Made by a program: the position numbers and the translations under genes. From NCBI GenBank assembly GCA_910575155.1, contig CAJTDX010000016.1, positions 1 to 64,000 on the forward strand: a stretch of 64,000 nucleotides of DNA. Direction: 5' to 3'. Positions 34,809-47,592 of this stretch are shown piece after piece. Each line of letters opens with the position of its first letter. The first letter of the stretch is position 1. The notes under the pieces are model-generated. The model did not search any database, had not been told where the DNA came from, and saw nothing but the letters and a program-made list of their open reading frames with translations. Source of the stretch: Lachnospiraceae bacterium. GTDB taxonomy: Bacteria; Bacillota; Clostridia; Lachnospirales; Lachnospiraceae.

Positions 34809-37475
34809 ATGAAAAAATGGAAAAAGGCTCTGTTTCTGCTTATGCTGCTCTGTCTGACGGCAGGACCATGCATTGCCGCACAGGCAGCTTCAAAATCAAC
34901 GGTTTCCGATAAGCTGACCTTAAATAAAACTTATTACACTATGAAAAAGGGAACATCCGTGAAATTAAGAGCGGCGAAAACCAGGAATGCGAAAAAGAAA
35001 AAACTGGTATGGTCAAGCAGCAATACCAGAGTTGCAGAAGTTTCAGAAAAAGGTAAAGTAAACGCGAAGAAGAATGGAACAACCATTATTACGGTAAGAT
35101 TGAAGGGCACAAAAACGAAGGCATCCTGCAAAATTGTGGTAGGAACTCCTGTACGGCATATTAAATTGAATAAGAAATCCATAGACCTGAAAGTTGGCGA
35201 GAAGTTCCGGCTGACCTCTGAAATAACCCCCGGGAAGCCTTCGAATAAGAAAATAATCTATAAGTCTTCCAGGAGATCTGTGGCCGCCGTATCCCGTGAG
35301 GGAGTGATTAAAGCAGTCAGAAAAGGAACGGCAAAGATTACAGCAACGGCCGCAGATGGAACAGGTACGTCGGCGTCCTGCACAGTGAAAGTTAAAAATG
35401 TCAAAGTCAGCGCAGTTTCTTTAAATAAATCAAACCTTAATCTTTTGCCGGGGAAGAGAAGAAGACTGTCCGCGGCCATCAGTCCTGCAAACGCCACAAA
35501 TAAAACGCTCAGCTGGAGTACGTCGGACAAAAATGTTGTGACAGTAAACAAGGGAATGGTACAGGCAGTGGGAGAGGGAACCGCAACCGTAACGGTAAAG
35601 ACCAATAATCACAGGCGTGCCTTTTGCAGAATCAGGGTGTCTTATAAGAACAGGGTCAGCAGCCAGGAAGAATTAAATCTGGCGCTTGAAAGCCGCATGG
35701 TTACAGATATTATTTTTAGCTCAAATGCCTCTGACTGGCTCGTGATTCCCCCGGGAGATTATTCCTCTAAAACTTTGGAAATCAATGCTCCCAATATGGG
35801 AGTGGTGAATAATGGCAGATTTCAGAAAGTGACCATTAATGCCATTGCAGAAAATAATTACGAGGAACATTCCAGTAACGTAATCTATTTTAATGCAGCC
35901 AAAGGACATTTGACGGTTGGAAACAGCGGAATAGCGGCAATTAATCTCAGTGACAGCGGAAATCAAAATCTGTATATAGAAAACCATGGACAGATCGGGG
36001 ACGTCAATATTCCGGGGAAAACCATTCTCCATGTGGAAGGAAGCAATTATGTTCCGGTAACACTGGGTCCAGGAGCCGCCGGATCGTCAGTCGCCGCTTC
36101 CACAAAGCTGCAGATTACATCTATGGCAAAATGGGATATGGTAATTCTTCCCGGAGCAGAAAATACGAAAGCAACGGTAGCAAATGATTTCTGTATTCCC
36201 TCCGTTGCGGGCGTGGGACGTATTCCGGTAGAGGTAGAACAGAATAACGATGTGATAAACGTCACTGCTGAAATGCACGGTGATTTGAATATTGAGCAAA
36301 AAGTAACTGTAGCCGGAAATGTTCAGGAATATTATCTGGCGGAAAAACAGGAACCGTTTGCAGGTCAGCAATCTCAAAAACAGGCAGTGCGCGTCGGTTC
36401 AGATCAGGCAAATGTTTATTTACTGCCATTTACCAGTGACAGCAGCGGCCTCAACGCTCAAAATTATAAGGAAAAGATTGCAGACTGCGAAAAAGCTGCA
36501 GAGACGGATGCTTCCGGTAATTTCGAGGTAAAAGATATTTTAATAGGAAATTACTGGATGATCATTGAAAAAGAAGGTTATGGCGCGGCAGTAAAGAATA
36601 TAATGATTACCAGCAGTAATTCTCAGGTATACACCTGCAGCGGCACAATTTTACTGAGCGCGGAGATGGCAAACTGTGAAAATGCGCCGGAAATTTCCGG
36701 CACAGTGATAGATTCCCTGACGGGACAATCTGTGAATGTGTCAGGAATACGGGTGAAGCTGAGGGAAGGCTGCGGCAACGTCATTGGAGACACTTTACAG
36801 ACAGTGGAGACAAATCACGAAGGAAGATATACTTTTGACAAAGTACCGGCCGGGGTTTATACGGTGGAAGTACTGGATTTGCGTCAGAATTTAGAGGACG
36901 GCGCCATTCGTTATAATTCAGCCAATACAGATCTTGTCGTGGCATATGGCTATCTTGAAGCGAATAATTATAACTGCCAGGCAGATCAGAAAATGTATGA
37001 TGCTATGGGAGAGGGAAGGGTGCAGTTCACATTAACCTGGGGCACAGAAGAATCCGGAGCCAGCGCAGATTTTGACGCTCACCTTCTTGGACCAAAAGCG
37101 GACGGAGAGGGAGAATTTCACATTTACTATAGTAATAACGGTTATTATGATAATGATAATAAAATGGCGGATCTGGATGTGGACGATACAGATTGGGAAG
37201 GACCGGAACATGCAACCATTTATCAGGAGACAGATGGAATTTACCGGTTCTACGTCCATAATTTTTCAGAGGGAGTCGTGAACAATTCTGAGATGATGGC
37301 CAGATCATCCGTTCAGGTAAGAGTAACCATTGGGGAAAGTTCCTATACCTTTCACTGCCCGAATCAAAAAGGCAATCTCTGGTATGTATGCGATTTTAAT
37401 TCTGTCACACGTACGGTTATTCCCAGAAATGAAGTGAGTTCTTTTCTGAAGGATGAGGGAAGTATCGGAATTTAA
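34809..37475 (+). CDS. Secreted surface protein with Ig-like, prealbumin-like and YfaP-like domains (888 aa)
   Basis: A signal peptide covers residues 1-27 (cleaves after AQA). Three bacterial Ig-like (BIG2) repeats follow, about residues 30-110, 115-195 and 200-280; each ends with the AVxxGTATVTV pattern. The middle has a beta-helix-like part with NxG repeats. Two carboxypeptidase-regulatory (Cna-B/prealbumin-type) domains follow, near residues 570-620 and 635-700. The C-terminal ~120 residues match YfaP-like/DUF2135 (DFDAHLLGP, DVDDTDWEGPE, YRFYVHNFSEG). No LPXTG motif. Probably a cell-surface adhesive or polysaccharide-binding protein; no enzyme motif. AAGGAG precedes the ATG. Confidence 0.85.
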   Translation: MKKWKKALFLLMLLCLTAGPCIAAQAASKSTVSDKLTLNKTYYTMKKGTSVKLRAAKTRNAKKKKLVWSSSNTRVAEVSEKGKVNAKKNGTTIITVRLKGTKTKASCKIVVGTPVRHIKLNKKSIDLKVGEKFRLTSEITPGKPSNKKIIYKSSRRSVAAVSREGVIKAVRKGTAKITATAADGTGTSASCTVKVKNVKVSAVSLNKSNLNLLPGKRRRLSAAISPANATNKTLSWSTSDKNVVTVNKGMVQAVGEGTATVTVKTNNHRRAFCRIRVSYKNRVSSQEELNLALESRMVTDIIFSSNASDWLVIPPGDYSSKTLEINAPNMGVVNNGRFQKVTINAIAENNYEEHSSNVIYFNAAKGHLTVGNSGIAAINLSDSGNQNLYIENHGQIGDVNIPGKTILHVEGSNYVPVTLGPGAAGSSVAASTKLQITSMAKWDMVILPGAENTKATVANDFCIPSVAGVGRIPVEVEQNNDVINVTAEMHGDLNIEQKVTVAGNVQEYYLAEKQEPFAGQQSQKQAVRVGSDQANVYLLPFTSDSSGLNAQNYKEKIADCEKAAETDASGNFEVKDILIGNYWMIIEKEGYGAAVKNIMITSSNSQVYTCSGTILLSAEMANCENAPEISGTVIDSLTGQSVNVSGIRVKLREGCGNVIGDTLQTVETNHEGRYTFDKVPAGVYTVEVLDLRQNLEDGAIRYNSANTDLVVAYGYLEANNYNCQADQKMYDAMGEGRVQFTLTWGTEESGASADFDAHLLGPKADGEGEFHIYYSNNGYYDNDNKMADLDVDDTDWEGPEHATIYQETDGIYRFYVHNFSEGVVNNSEMMARSSVQVRVTIGESSYTFHCPNQKGNLWYVCDFNSVTRTVIPRNEVSSFLKDEGSIGI

Positions 37476-37642
37476 GACGAAATAGAAAAGCGTGCAATAC
37501 CCTCAGGATTAATGGGTCAGAGAGATAAAGCAGCTTGCCCGTTTTGTTCGGTTTTTCATATAAAAGAGGATTGAATTTAAAAAAATACTGTTGTAAAATA
37601 GTACTGAAGGCATAAATAAAGAAAACAACAGGAGGATGAAAA

Positions 37643-39601
37643 TTGAAAGCAAAAAGAAGCATCAGCGGTAAAATATTAGTCACTACTATTTTTATTGTAA
37701 TGCTTTTGTCAGCAGTATTGGTTTCTTTAATGTCACGTTCTATGATGTCTCTGACAGAGACTATTTTATCCAATGTACTGCCGTCTATGACAAAAACAGC
37801 ATCTCAGAGCGTAGAAGGCAATATTCATGTACTGGCGGACCGCATGATTACCATTAGTGACAATGAAATTATGACCAATAAGGACAGCGGGGAAAGTGAG
37901 AAGCTGGAAGTGCTGAAAAAAGCTGCTTCCGGAATTGAATTTATGTGGCTGGGTCTGTACAGTACCGAGGGAGAACTGTATGTGGGAGAAGATTCCTGTC
38001 CGGAATCACTGCAGGACCGGCAGATATATTCTCTTATGGAAGAAACACAGAATCTGGTAGTCGACGACGTTGATTCCAGCAAAGGGGAATTAGAGCTTGC
38101 GGTAGGAAAACCTGTTTTAGACGCAGAAGGGGAAATACTGTATTACCTGGTGGGAAGTTATAAATATGAAGTATTAAATGATGTGCTTAACAGTATCAAT
38201 ATCAGCGCCAATGGAGAGGCGTTTATTGTCAATGCAGACGGCCAGGTTATGGGCAACCGCAATACAGACCTGATTTTTGACAGGACGGACCTGGCTGAAT
38301 ATACTGGCTCTGAGGAGCTTGAAAGCAAAGTGGTTTCCGGACAGACGGGAATTATGACGATAAAGCAGGGCAAAGATGTGAAACTGGCGAGCTATGTGCC
38401 TGTCAACGGCACAAACTGGTATCTGGCAATTTTAGTGCCAAGCAGCGATTTTATGGGGCCTGCCCGGGACAGTATCATAATGGGAATGATTCTTACAGCC
38501 GTGATGATTATTTTTGCAATCCTGATTATTGTAGGATTTTCCTCAAAGATACGAAAATCGTTAAAAATTGTAACCAGCCGCATTGAGCTTCTGGAAAAAG
38601 GAGATTTAAAGACGCCTGCGGATATTATTCAGACCAGGGATGAGACGCAGGTATTGTCCGTGGCGCTGAATAGTACCATTTCAGGAATCAATGGTTATAT
38701 TTCGCAGCTTTCCAAAGTTTTGTCCAGTATTTCAGAAGGAAATTTTGATGTTTCCATTGAAGAAGAATTTCAGGGAGATTTTATTCAGATTAAAGATGCG
38801 CTGGAAAAAATTATTGTTTCTTTAAATACAATGTTAAGATCTGTACAGGAATCTTCGGGCGAAGTGCTGCACACCGCAAAAACGGTATCGGAAGGCGCAG
38901 CCATGGTACATAACGGTTCTACAGAACAGTCAAATTCTCTGATGGTGCTCACAGAAGAGACAAAAGCCATTGAAGAGAATATACGTGAGGTCAACGACAA
39001 TACAAAACGTGCAGGAGAGCTGATGGAGAAAGCCAAGGAGAGTCTTGGTATTGGCGACGAGAATATGAAGAATCTTCTCGAAGCCATGGAAGATATACAT
39101 GAAAACGCAGTTGAGATTAATAAAATTAATAAGCTGCTGGAAGATATTGCACAGCAGACGAATATTCTGGCTCTGAATGCTTCTGTAGAGGCGAGCCGCG
39201 CCGGAGAGATGGGCAAAGGTTTTGCGGTAGTGGCGTCCGAGGTGCGCAGCCTTGCAGCGCAGAGTACGGAATCCGCGCATCATGTCACGGAGGTAATCAC
39301 CAGCTCCCAATATGCAATTCAGCACGGTTTGCGGTATGCAAAACAGGCGGCGGACTCTTTTGCAGATATTGAATCCGTTTCCAATGAGATTTCGGATATT
39401 ACCGATCGTCTGGGCAGGTCAGTGGCAGTACAAAAGGATTCTCTGGAAAATATGTCAGAGCAGATAGAACAGATTAATAATTTTGCACAGAAGAATCTCG
39501 ACGCGAGCTTTGAGAGCGCTACGGCAAGCCAGAAGCTGAACCGGCAGGCAGAACAACTGCAGGAATTATCAGAACGTTTCCGGTTAAGGAGGATCAAATA
39601 A
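37643..39601 (+). CDS. Methyl-accepting chemotaxis protein with periplasmic Cache domain (652 aa)
   Basis: Transmembrane receptor. First helix residues 8-30, extracellular dCache-like sensor about 31-275, second helix about 280-302, HAMP about 305-355, then the signalling hairpin with tip [18 protein letters not shown] near residue 503 and [18 protein letters not shown]. Start is TTG 37643 with GGAGG 7 bases upstream; the ATG at 37636 is in another frame. It is followed after 1 base by an FMN-binding lipoprotein, so the pair is cotranscribed. No flagellar genes are in the window; the receptor could feed other outputs. Confidence 0.95.
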   Translation: MKAKRSISGKILVTTIFIVMLLSAVLVSLMSRSMMSLTETILSNVLPSMTKTASQSVEGNIHVLADRMITISDNEIMTNKDSGESEKLEVLKKAASGIEFMWLGLYSTEGELYVGEDSCPESLQDRQIYSLMEETQNLVVDDVDSSKGELELAVGKPVLDAEGEILYYLVGSYKYEVLNDVLNSINISANGEAFIVNADGQVMGNRNTDLIFDRTDLAEYTGSEELESKVVSGQTGIMTIKQGKDVKLASYVPVNGTNWYLAILVPSSDFMGPARDSIIMGMILTAVMIIFAILIIVGFSSKIRKSLKIVTSRIELLEKGDLKTPADIIQTRDETQVLSVALNSTISGINGYISQLSKVLSSISEGNFDVSIEEEFQGDFIQIKDALEKIIVSLNTMLRSVQESSGEVLHTAKTVSEGAAMVHNGSTEQSNSLMVLTEETKAIEENIREVNDNTKRAGELMEKAKESLGIGDENMKNLLEAMEDIHENAVEINKINKLLEDIAQQTNILALNASVEASRAGEMGKGFAVVASEVRSLAAQSTESAHHVTEVITSSQYAIQHGLRYAKQAADSFADIESVSNEISDITDRLGRSVAVQKDSLENMSEQIEQINNFAQKNLDASFESATASQKLNRQAEQLQELSERFRLRRIK

Positions 39602-39602
39602 G

Positions 39603-40067
39603 ATGAAAAGACATGCAATTGCCGCTATTTTGCTGGGACTGCTTTTTTGTACGGTTATTTGCGGATGTGGAAGCAGTAAGGGAGAGAATGAACTGGTAGA
39701 CGGATATTATACTGCCGTTATGTCTGATTACAGTTTTGGATGGAAAGAGTATGTGACGATCTGCGTGATGGAACATAAAATTGTCAGTGCGGAATATAAT
39801 GCAAGGAACAAAGCCGGGTTTATAAAGTCCTGGGACAGCGCATATATGCGCAGTATGAATTCTGTCACGGGTATATATCCCAATCGTTATACCCGTGATT
39901 ATGCAGCGCAGCTTCTCGAAAAACAGGGCGCGGAAGAAATTGATCTTCTGACCGGGGCGTCTTCATCCGGTGGAAATTTCCGCAGAATGACAGCGGCCCT
40001 GCTGGAAAGCGCAAAAACCGGGAATACCGATATTCAGGTAATAGAATCAGAACATGAGGAGGAATAA
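39603..40067 (+). CDS. FMN-binding-domain lipoprotein (154 aa)
   Basis: Exported lipoprotein (lipobox VICGC, acylated Cys near residue 22). The segment LLTGASSSGGNF near residue 117 matches the S/T-G-A-S/T motif where ApbE attaches FMN covalently. A short FMN_bind fold is plausible (154 aa). It starts one base after the chemoreceptor stop. Together they may form an extracytoplasmic redox or electron-acceptor sensor; the functional link is inferred from the tight operon only. Confidence 0.8.
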   Translation: MKRHAIAAILLGLLFCTVICGCGSSKGENELVDGYYTAVMSDYSFGWKEYVTICVMEHKIVSAEYNARNKAGFIKSWDSAYMRSMNSVTGIYPNRYTRDYAAQLLEKQGAEEIDLLTGASSSGGNFRRMTAALLESAKTGNTDIQVIESEHEEE

Positions 40068-40131
40068 AAATAATTTCAGACTGGTATCATTCGTATCCGT
40101 AACGCATATAATAAAATTACGAAGAAAGAAT

Positions 40132-40160
40132 TTGACATTTTCCTTGTTTTGGAATATAAT
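40132..40160 (+). promoter_or_regulatory. Perfect consensus promoter of tRNA-fMet
   Basis: TTGACA (40132-40137), 17-base spacer, TATAAT (40155-40160), 12 bases before the mature tRNA 5' end. Confidence 0.9.
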
Positions 40161-40172
40161 AGACTTCGTTAA

Positions 40173-40246
40173 CGCGGGGTGGAGCAGTCTGGAAGCTCGT
40201 CGGGCTCATAACCCGAAGGCCGCAGGTTCAAATCCTGCCCCCGCAA
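40173..40246 (+). tRNA. Initiator tRNA-fMet (anticodon CAT)
   Basis: Full cloverleaf with acceptor CGCGGGG / CCCCGCA. The C1:A72 mismatch and the GGG/CCC pairs in the anticodon stem mark an initiator tRNA. Anticodon loop CTCATAA. The 3' CCA is not encoded. 74 nt. Confidence 0.95.
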
Positions 40247-40322
40247 TTTAGCAGTAACCATATGGTTGCTGCTATTTTTAAATATGCGCAGGCAGCGTAA
40301 TAAAAAAGAAGGCAGAACGATT

Positions 40323-41252
40323 ATGATTTATAAAAATATTTTAGAAGCAATGGGTAATACGCCGCTGATTCGGCTGAATCATATGGCGGAACCGGGGAGC
40401 GCGCAGATTCTTGTCAAATTTGAAGGATTGAATGTGGGCGGCTCTATCAAGACCAGAACGGCTTATAATATGATTCAGGAAGCAGAAAAGCAGGGATTGA
40501 TCCAAAAAGACACGATTATTGTAGAACCTACCAGCGGAAATCAGGGGATTGGCCTGGCTTTAGTGGGCGCTGTGCGCGGATATCAGACGAAGATTATTAT
40601 GCCGGATTCCGTCAGCGAAGAACGGCGTAAACTGGTGGAGCACTACGGCGCGGAAGTGATTCTGATCCATGACGCGGGAAATATCGGCGCCTGCATAGAG
40701 GAATGTCTGCAGACTGCCCTGAATATGGCAAAGGAGGATTCCAGAGTATTTGTTCCCCAGCAGTTTGAGAACCCGGCGAATCCTGCGGTACATAAGATCC
40801 AGACCGGACTGGAGATTTTAGAGCAGACAGAGGGTCCCATTCATGGATTTTGTTCCGGAATTGGCACAGGCGGCACAATTACAGGCGTGGGAGAGACGTT
40901 AAAAGCCAAAAACCCTGAGATGAAAATCTGGGCCGTTGAGCCGGAACATGCGGCGATCTTATCAGGAGGCTCCATTGGCACGCATCTGCAGATGGGAATT
41001 GGCGATGGTCTGATACCGGAAATTTTAAATCAGGAAATTTACGACGAGGTTTGTATTATTACAGATGAGGAAGCGCTTGCCATGTCGAAGCAGCTTGCAT
41101 CCCGGGAGGGAATTATGTGCGGCATTTCCAGCGGTACGAATGTGGCTGCAGCCATAAAGCTTGCCCGGGAGCTGGGAAGCGGCAAGACGGTAGTTACCAT
41201 ATTGCCGGATACGGCGGAGCGGTATTTTTCGACGCCCTTGTTCGGGGAATAG
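40323..41252 (+). CDS. cysK: Cysteine synthase (O-acetylserine sulfhydrylase), CysK type (309 aa)
   Basis: PLP enzyme making cysteine from O-acetylserine and sulfide. The PLP lysine is in NVGGSIKTRTA, substrate loop TSGNQG, phosphate-binding GTGGTITG, and the C-terminal GISSGTNVAAA. Start 40323 is chosen by homology (MIYKNILEAMGNTPLIRL); the ribosome site is weak. It lies just after the initiator tRNA; a terminator between is not obvious, so read-through from the tRNA promoter is possible. Confidence 0.95.
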   Translation: MIYKNILEAMGNTPLIRLNHMAEPGSAQILVKFEGLNVGGSIKTRTAYNMIQEAEKQGLIQKDTIIVEPTSGNQGIGLALVGAVRGYQTKIIMPDSVSEERRKLVEHYGAEVILIHDAGNIGACIEECLQTALNMAKEDSRVFVPQQFENPANPAVHKIQTGLEILEQTEGPIHGFCSGIGTGGTITGVGETLKAKNPEMKIWAVEPEHAAILSGGSIGTHLQMGIGDGLIPEILNQEIYDEVCIITDEEALAMSKQLASREGIMCGISSGTNVAAAIKLARELGSGKTVVTILPDTAERYFSTPLFGE

Positions 41253-41270
41253 AAAAACCTGATTTACAGA

Positions 41271-42146
41271 TTAAGGAAAGATACTCCCCGCGGCATAGAG
41301 GCTGTCAGCAAGATCTGCCCGGTAGTCAGGGGCTTTTGGATCCAGACTGTTGACGACGCAGCCGAAGCTTTTCATATTTCCGGTGGCATGGATGTATTGC
41401 CCTTCTCCCAGGTACAAAGCCACATGTCCGGGAAAATACAGGAGATCTGCAGGCTTTATCCGGGATAAGGGGATTTCCTTTACCGGATAACCATCTTGTA
41501 TGGCGGCGTCTCGGAAAATCTGTATGCCGCACATATAATAGCTCATAAAGGTAAGTCCGGAGCAGTCAATGCCTTCATGAGTCTTTCCGCCCCAGCGGTA
41601 CTGGACGCCAAGATAAGATAAGGCGTAATCTAAAATGGCAGAACGCAGATCTGAGCGGGCGTTAGGATTGTCTGGCAGAACGCAGCCTGTTTCTTTATTA
41701 TTCAGGACTAATGGAGGGGAACCTGCGTTGATGGCAGGGATATATCCCAAAGAGCCGTTGGCAAGCATGATTTTTTGCCATCCATTCTCAGAAGGGCCGC
41801 ATTGTATGGCATGGCTTCCCATAAAAAGTGTGGTGCGGACGGGAGCCTGTACTTTTGGCGCGGCAAGAACATCTGTCAGACGCTGAATAAGTATTCTGGG
41901 AGATTGAGATTTTCTCCAGATACAGTCTTTCTGATGTGATAATTTCTGCACATCCGGGATGGCGAGCCATCCGCTGTAGCCGTACTCGGTGGTAACTCTA
42001 AAAAAATTTCTCTGGCAGTCTTCAATATTGACAATCCAGCCAGACAACAATTCATCGGAAACCTGCTGACCGCAAAGGCAGTGGCTTTGTAAGTGAATGG
42101 ACTCATAAAGAGTCGCTTTGGGGACAGTAACAATAGCTTGCTGCAT
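41271..42146 (-). CDS. NlpC/P60 peptidase with SH3-like domains, no signal peptide (291 aa)
   Basis: Cysteine peptidase (C40) that cleaves gamma-D-Glu-meso-DAP bonds in muropeptides. SH3b-like regions occupy about residues 1-155; the NlpC domain has catalytic Cys in GIDCSGLTFMSYY, His in GHVALYLGEGQYIHATG. It lacks a signal peptide, like B. subtilis YkfC, so it probably acts on imported cell-wall peptides. ATG 42146 has GGAG 5 bases upstream. It follows the dipeptidase below in the same orientation (93-base gap). It converges with cysK. Confidence 0.88.
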   Translation of the reverse strand: MQQAIVTVPKATLYESIHLQSHCLCGQQVSDELLSGWIVNIEDCQRNFFRVTTEYGYSGWLAIPDVQKLSHQKDCIWRKSQSPRILIQRLTDVLAAPKVQAPVRTTLFMGSHAIQCGPSENGWQKIMLANGSLGYIPAINAGSPPLVLNNKETGCVLPDNPNARSDLRSAILDYALSYLGVQYRWGGKTHEGIDCSGLTFMSYYMCGIQIFRDAAIQDGYPVKEIPLSRIKPADLLYFPGHVALYLGEGQYIHATGNMKSFGCVVNSLDPKAPDYRADLADSLYAAGSIFP

Positions 42147-42239
42147 AATGACTCCTTTTCTTTTCACAGGAACCTTCATTCTGCACTGTCTGCCGTCTGA
42201 CGGTCTGCGCGGCCATTTATACTGTAAAGTACCAGATTT

Positions 42240-43268
42240 TTACAGTAATTCCCGGTAGAAATTCAGTGCATTCCGGTAGAAAATCTGTTCCACTTCGCGT
42301 TCGTGAAATCCACATTTTTTTAATTCATGTTCCAATAGTTCCATATGGCTGCAATCGCTTAATTCCAGATTGCTGTCGATTCCGTCAAAATCAGAACCAA
42401 GGCCAATACAGGATATGCCGCCCAGCCCGGCAATATGCCTGATATGTGAGGCGATATCTTTGACACGGCTGAAATAAATCTGCCGTTTATCCGGCGTATC
42501 TGAGAGAAAGGGACCATAATAATTGATTCCGATTATACCGCCCAGTCCGGCAATGCGGCGGATCAGTTCATCGGGCAGGTTACGCCCTCTGCGACATAAG
42601 CTGCGGGCATTGGAATGGCTGGCGCAGAAAGGTTTTGCAGCAATCTCGCAGACTTCCCGGATTCCCTGGTCTGATAAATGAGATACGTCCGCGATGATGC
42701 CGAGACGTTCCATTTCACGGAGAAATTCCCTTCCCTGAAACGTCAGGCCCTTTTTTTGAGGACAAACGTACAGGGATTCTGCGCTGCGCTTACTTGCGCC
42801 GGAATGGTATTTCAATTGCAGAAAAGGAGCCGGCTCGGCCGGAACGCCCAGGCTGTTGGGAAAATTCCAGGTAAAGGTCATCATCCGCACGCCAAGATCA
42901 TAGATTTCCCGCAGTTTTTCCAGACTTCCGCAGCAGGCTTCCCCCTCTTCCAAAGTGAGCAGCGCCGACATTTTTCCCTGCCGTTCATTGGCGGTAATTT
43001 CAGAATAGGAAGTAACTGGTGAAATCAGATCGGTATTTTTTTGCAGTTCTTCCTGAAATATGGCAAACTGTTCCTGAAACGCCTGATAAGGAGCGTCTGT
43101 TTCTCCAAGATCAATAAATATGGCGAAGTTTTGCAAAAGGTAATTTGCATGTCTCATTTTTTCTAAATCCACCTGAAAAGAATTGTTCCGGAGATTTGCG
43201 TCGTTCTGTAGTTTTCGCTGCTGATAAATGCGGGAAATGGTGTCGCAGTGCAGATCAATAATTTTCAT
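42240..43268 (-). CDS. Peptidase M19 (membrane-dipeptidase family) (342 aa)
   Basis: Zinc dipeptidase of the renal-dipeptidase family. N-terminal IDLHCDT supplies two zinc ligands, LLTLEEGEACCGSLEKL the bridging glutamate, ADVSHLSDQGI and FCASHSNARSLC further zinc ligands; GLGSDFDGID is typical. It acts on dipeptides; with the downstream NlpC/P60 gene it could recycle muropeptides or D-amino-acid dipeptides. AAAGGAG precedes the ATG. Confidence 0.93.
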   Translation of the reverse strand: MKIIDLHCDTISRIYQQRKLQNDANLRNNSFQVDLEKMRHANYLLQNFAIFIDLGETDAPYQAFQEQFAIFQEELQKNTDLISPVTSYSEITANERQGKMSALLTLEEGEACCGSLEKLREIYDLGVRMMTFTWNFPNSLGVPAEPAPFLQLKYHSGASKRSAESLYVCPQKKGLTFQGREFLREMERLGIIADVSHLSDQGIREVCEIAAKPFCASHSNARSLCRRGRNLPDELIRRIAGLGGIIGINYYGPFLSDTPDKRQIYFSRVKDIASHIRHIAGLGGISCIGLGSDFDGIDSNLELSDCSHMELLEHELKKCGFHEREVEQIFYRNALNFYRELL

Positions 43269-43364
43269 TTCCAGACTCCTTTCGATATGATTGTATTTAT
43301 AATTATGAAAATGACAGAAAAAATAGTATGTATTTTTACGGCGGCAGAGTTTTTTCTATAGAAT

Positions 43365-43394
43365 AAAAACAGCGGGCAAATGCCCGCTGTTTTT
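43365..43394 (-). terminator. Perfect 14-bp terminator of the glucosidase gene
   Basis: aaaaacagcgggca / tgcccgctgttttt with 2-nt loop, 15 bases after the stop codon of the gene at 43410 (minus strand). Confidence 0.93.
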
Positions 43395-43409
43395 AATACA
43401 AACGACAGT

Positions 43410-46412
<3,003 letters not shown>

Positions 46413-46487
46413 CTAAAAAATCATAGTAAGTAGTTTGTTCAGTTTTGCTATTTTGCGTTTTATTTTTGGATTTGTATATACCCAGCA

Positions 46488-46565
46488 GCGTTTGAAAGAG
46501 GTACAGGGTAAATAAATAGTATGTTTGCTTGTATGCCTCCTTTCTGAATTTTTTCTTTCAAACGC
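46488..46565 (-). promoter_or_regulatory. Long-range inverted repeat in the glucosidase leader
   Basis: gcgtttgaaag (46488-46498) and ctttcaaacgc (46555-46565) are perfect 11-bp arms, 56 bases apart, in the 5' untranslated region of the glucosidase mRNA. An RBS-like AAAGGAGG (minus strand, about 46537-46544) lies inside with no start codon after it. A second hairpin (gagag / ctctc) is upstream. May be a regulatory leader. Confidence 0.4.
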
Positions 46566-46603
46566 AAAGAGAGCCATTTTAGGACTCTCAAATTAAGGAT
46601 TTA

Positions 46604-46632
46604 AGTATATCATATTTGTATATGTTTTACAA
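46604..46632 (-). promoter_or_regulatory. Candidate promoter of the glucosidase gene
   Basis: Minus strand: TTGTAA (46627-46632), 17-base spacer, TATACT (46604-46609). This would leave an unusually long leader of about 195 bases. Confidence 0.55.
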
Positions 46633-46831
46633 GAGAAAGAAATATCAATACAATAAAACCGGAAAAATTTATAAAACCGTAAATGATATAATATATATAT
46701 TCGTTAATCTGATGGAAATAAGGGAATGTTATATTATAAAATTCTCGCCAAAATTTTTACTTCTTTACAGCGCGAAAACATGATATAATCTCTTACAAAA
46801 CGGCGAGCAAAGAAGTCAGGAGGGAATACGT

Positions 46832-47317
46832 TTGAGCGAAACAGCGTTGGAACTAAAAAAAATATCCGATTCTCAAATGGAACATATTTATCAGGTACGT
46901 CCGGAGCATCTCAATCCCGCCGGAAGACTGTTTGGCGGCAAATTGATGGAATGGATTGATGAAATTGCCGCTTTTGTGGCAATGAGGCATTCCGGAGGAA
47001 GCGTTACCACAGCGTCTGTGGATAACCTCCGCTTTATCCGCGGAGCCTATCAGAATGATTTGATTGTGCTGACAGCAAGGCTTACCCATGTGGGAAAAAG
47101 TTCCATGGAAGTCCGGGTTGATACGTATACAGAGGATTTTCAGGGGGTACGCAAACCAATAAACCGGGCTTATCTGACCCTGGTGGCGGTCGATTCCCAG
47201 GGAGTCCCCAGGCAGGTTCCTTCGATTGCACTGGAGACAGAGAGCGAGCGCGCAGAATGGGAAGCGGCGGAAAAGAGAAAAGAATTAAGGATTCAGCGTA
47301 AAAAGGAAGGATTTTAG
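46832..47317 (+). CDS. Acyl-CoA thioesterase, hotdog-fold (161 aa)
   Basis: Hotdog-fold thioesterase of the YciA/BFIT type. Signature: PAGRLFGGKLMEWIDEIAAF with the catalytic Asp/Glu region, then SVDNLRFIRGAY and YLTLVAVDSQG. The TTG start has AGGAGG 7 bases upstream. Substrate acyl chain unknown. A terminator follows at 47354. Confidence 0.92.
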   Translation: MSETALELKKISDSQMEHIYQVRPEHLNPAGRLFGGKLMEWIDEIAAFVAMRHSGGSVTTASVDNLRFIRGAYQNDLIVLTARLTHVGKSSMEVRVDTYTEDFQGVRKPINRAYLTLVAVDSQGVPRQVPSIALETESERAEWEAAEKRKELRIQRKKEGF

Positions 47318-47353
47318 AAAGAAGAAAAGTGCGCTATAACAAAGTTTGAAAAG

Positions 47354-47387
47354 TGATGCATCTAATCTGAGATGCATCATTTTTTTG
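47354..47387 (+). terminator. Terminator after the thioesterase
   Basis: tgatgcatct / agatgcatca, 6-nt loop, then seven T. Confidence 0.92.
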
Positions 47388-47592
47388 TTAGACGAAGCGC
47401 ACTTATCCGCTTTGATTTTTCAGCGGCAGCATGGTATGGATTACAAAAAACAGGGATAAAAAGTTTCCAAATTAAAATCAGGTATGATAAAATAATATAG
47501 AGTTTTCAGTTTCAAAAAAGATGACTTTCAAAAAAAATATAATTGAGAATACATTAATAATCACAGGGAATATTATACAGGAGAAGATAGAA

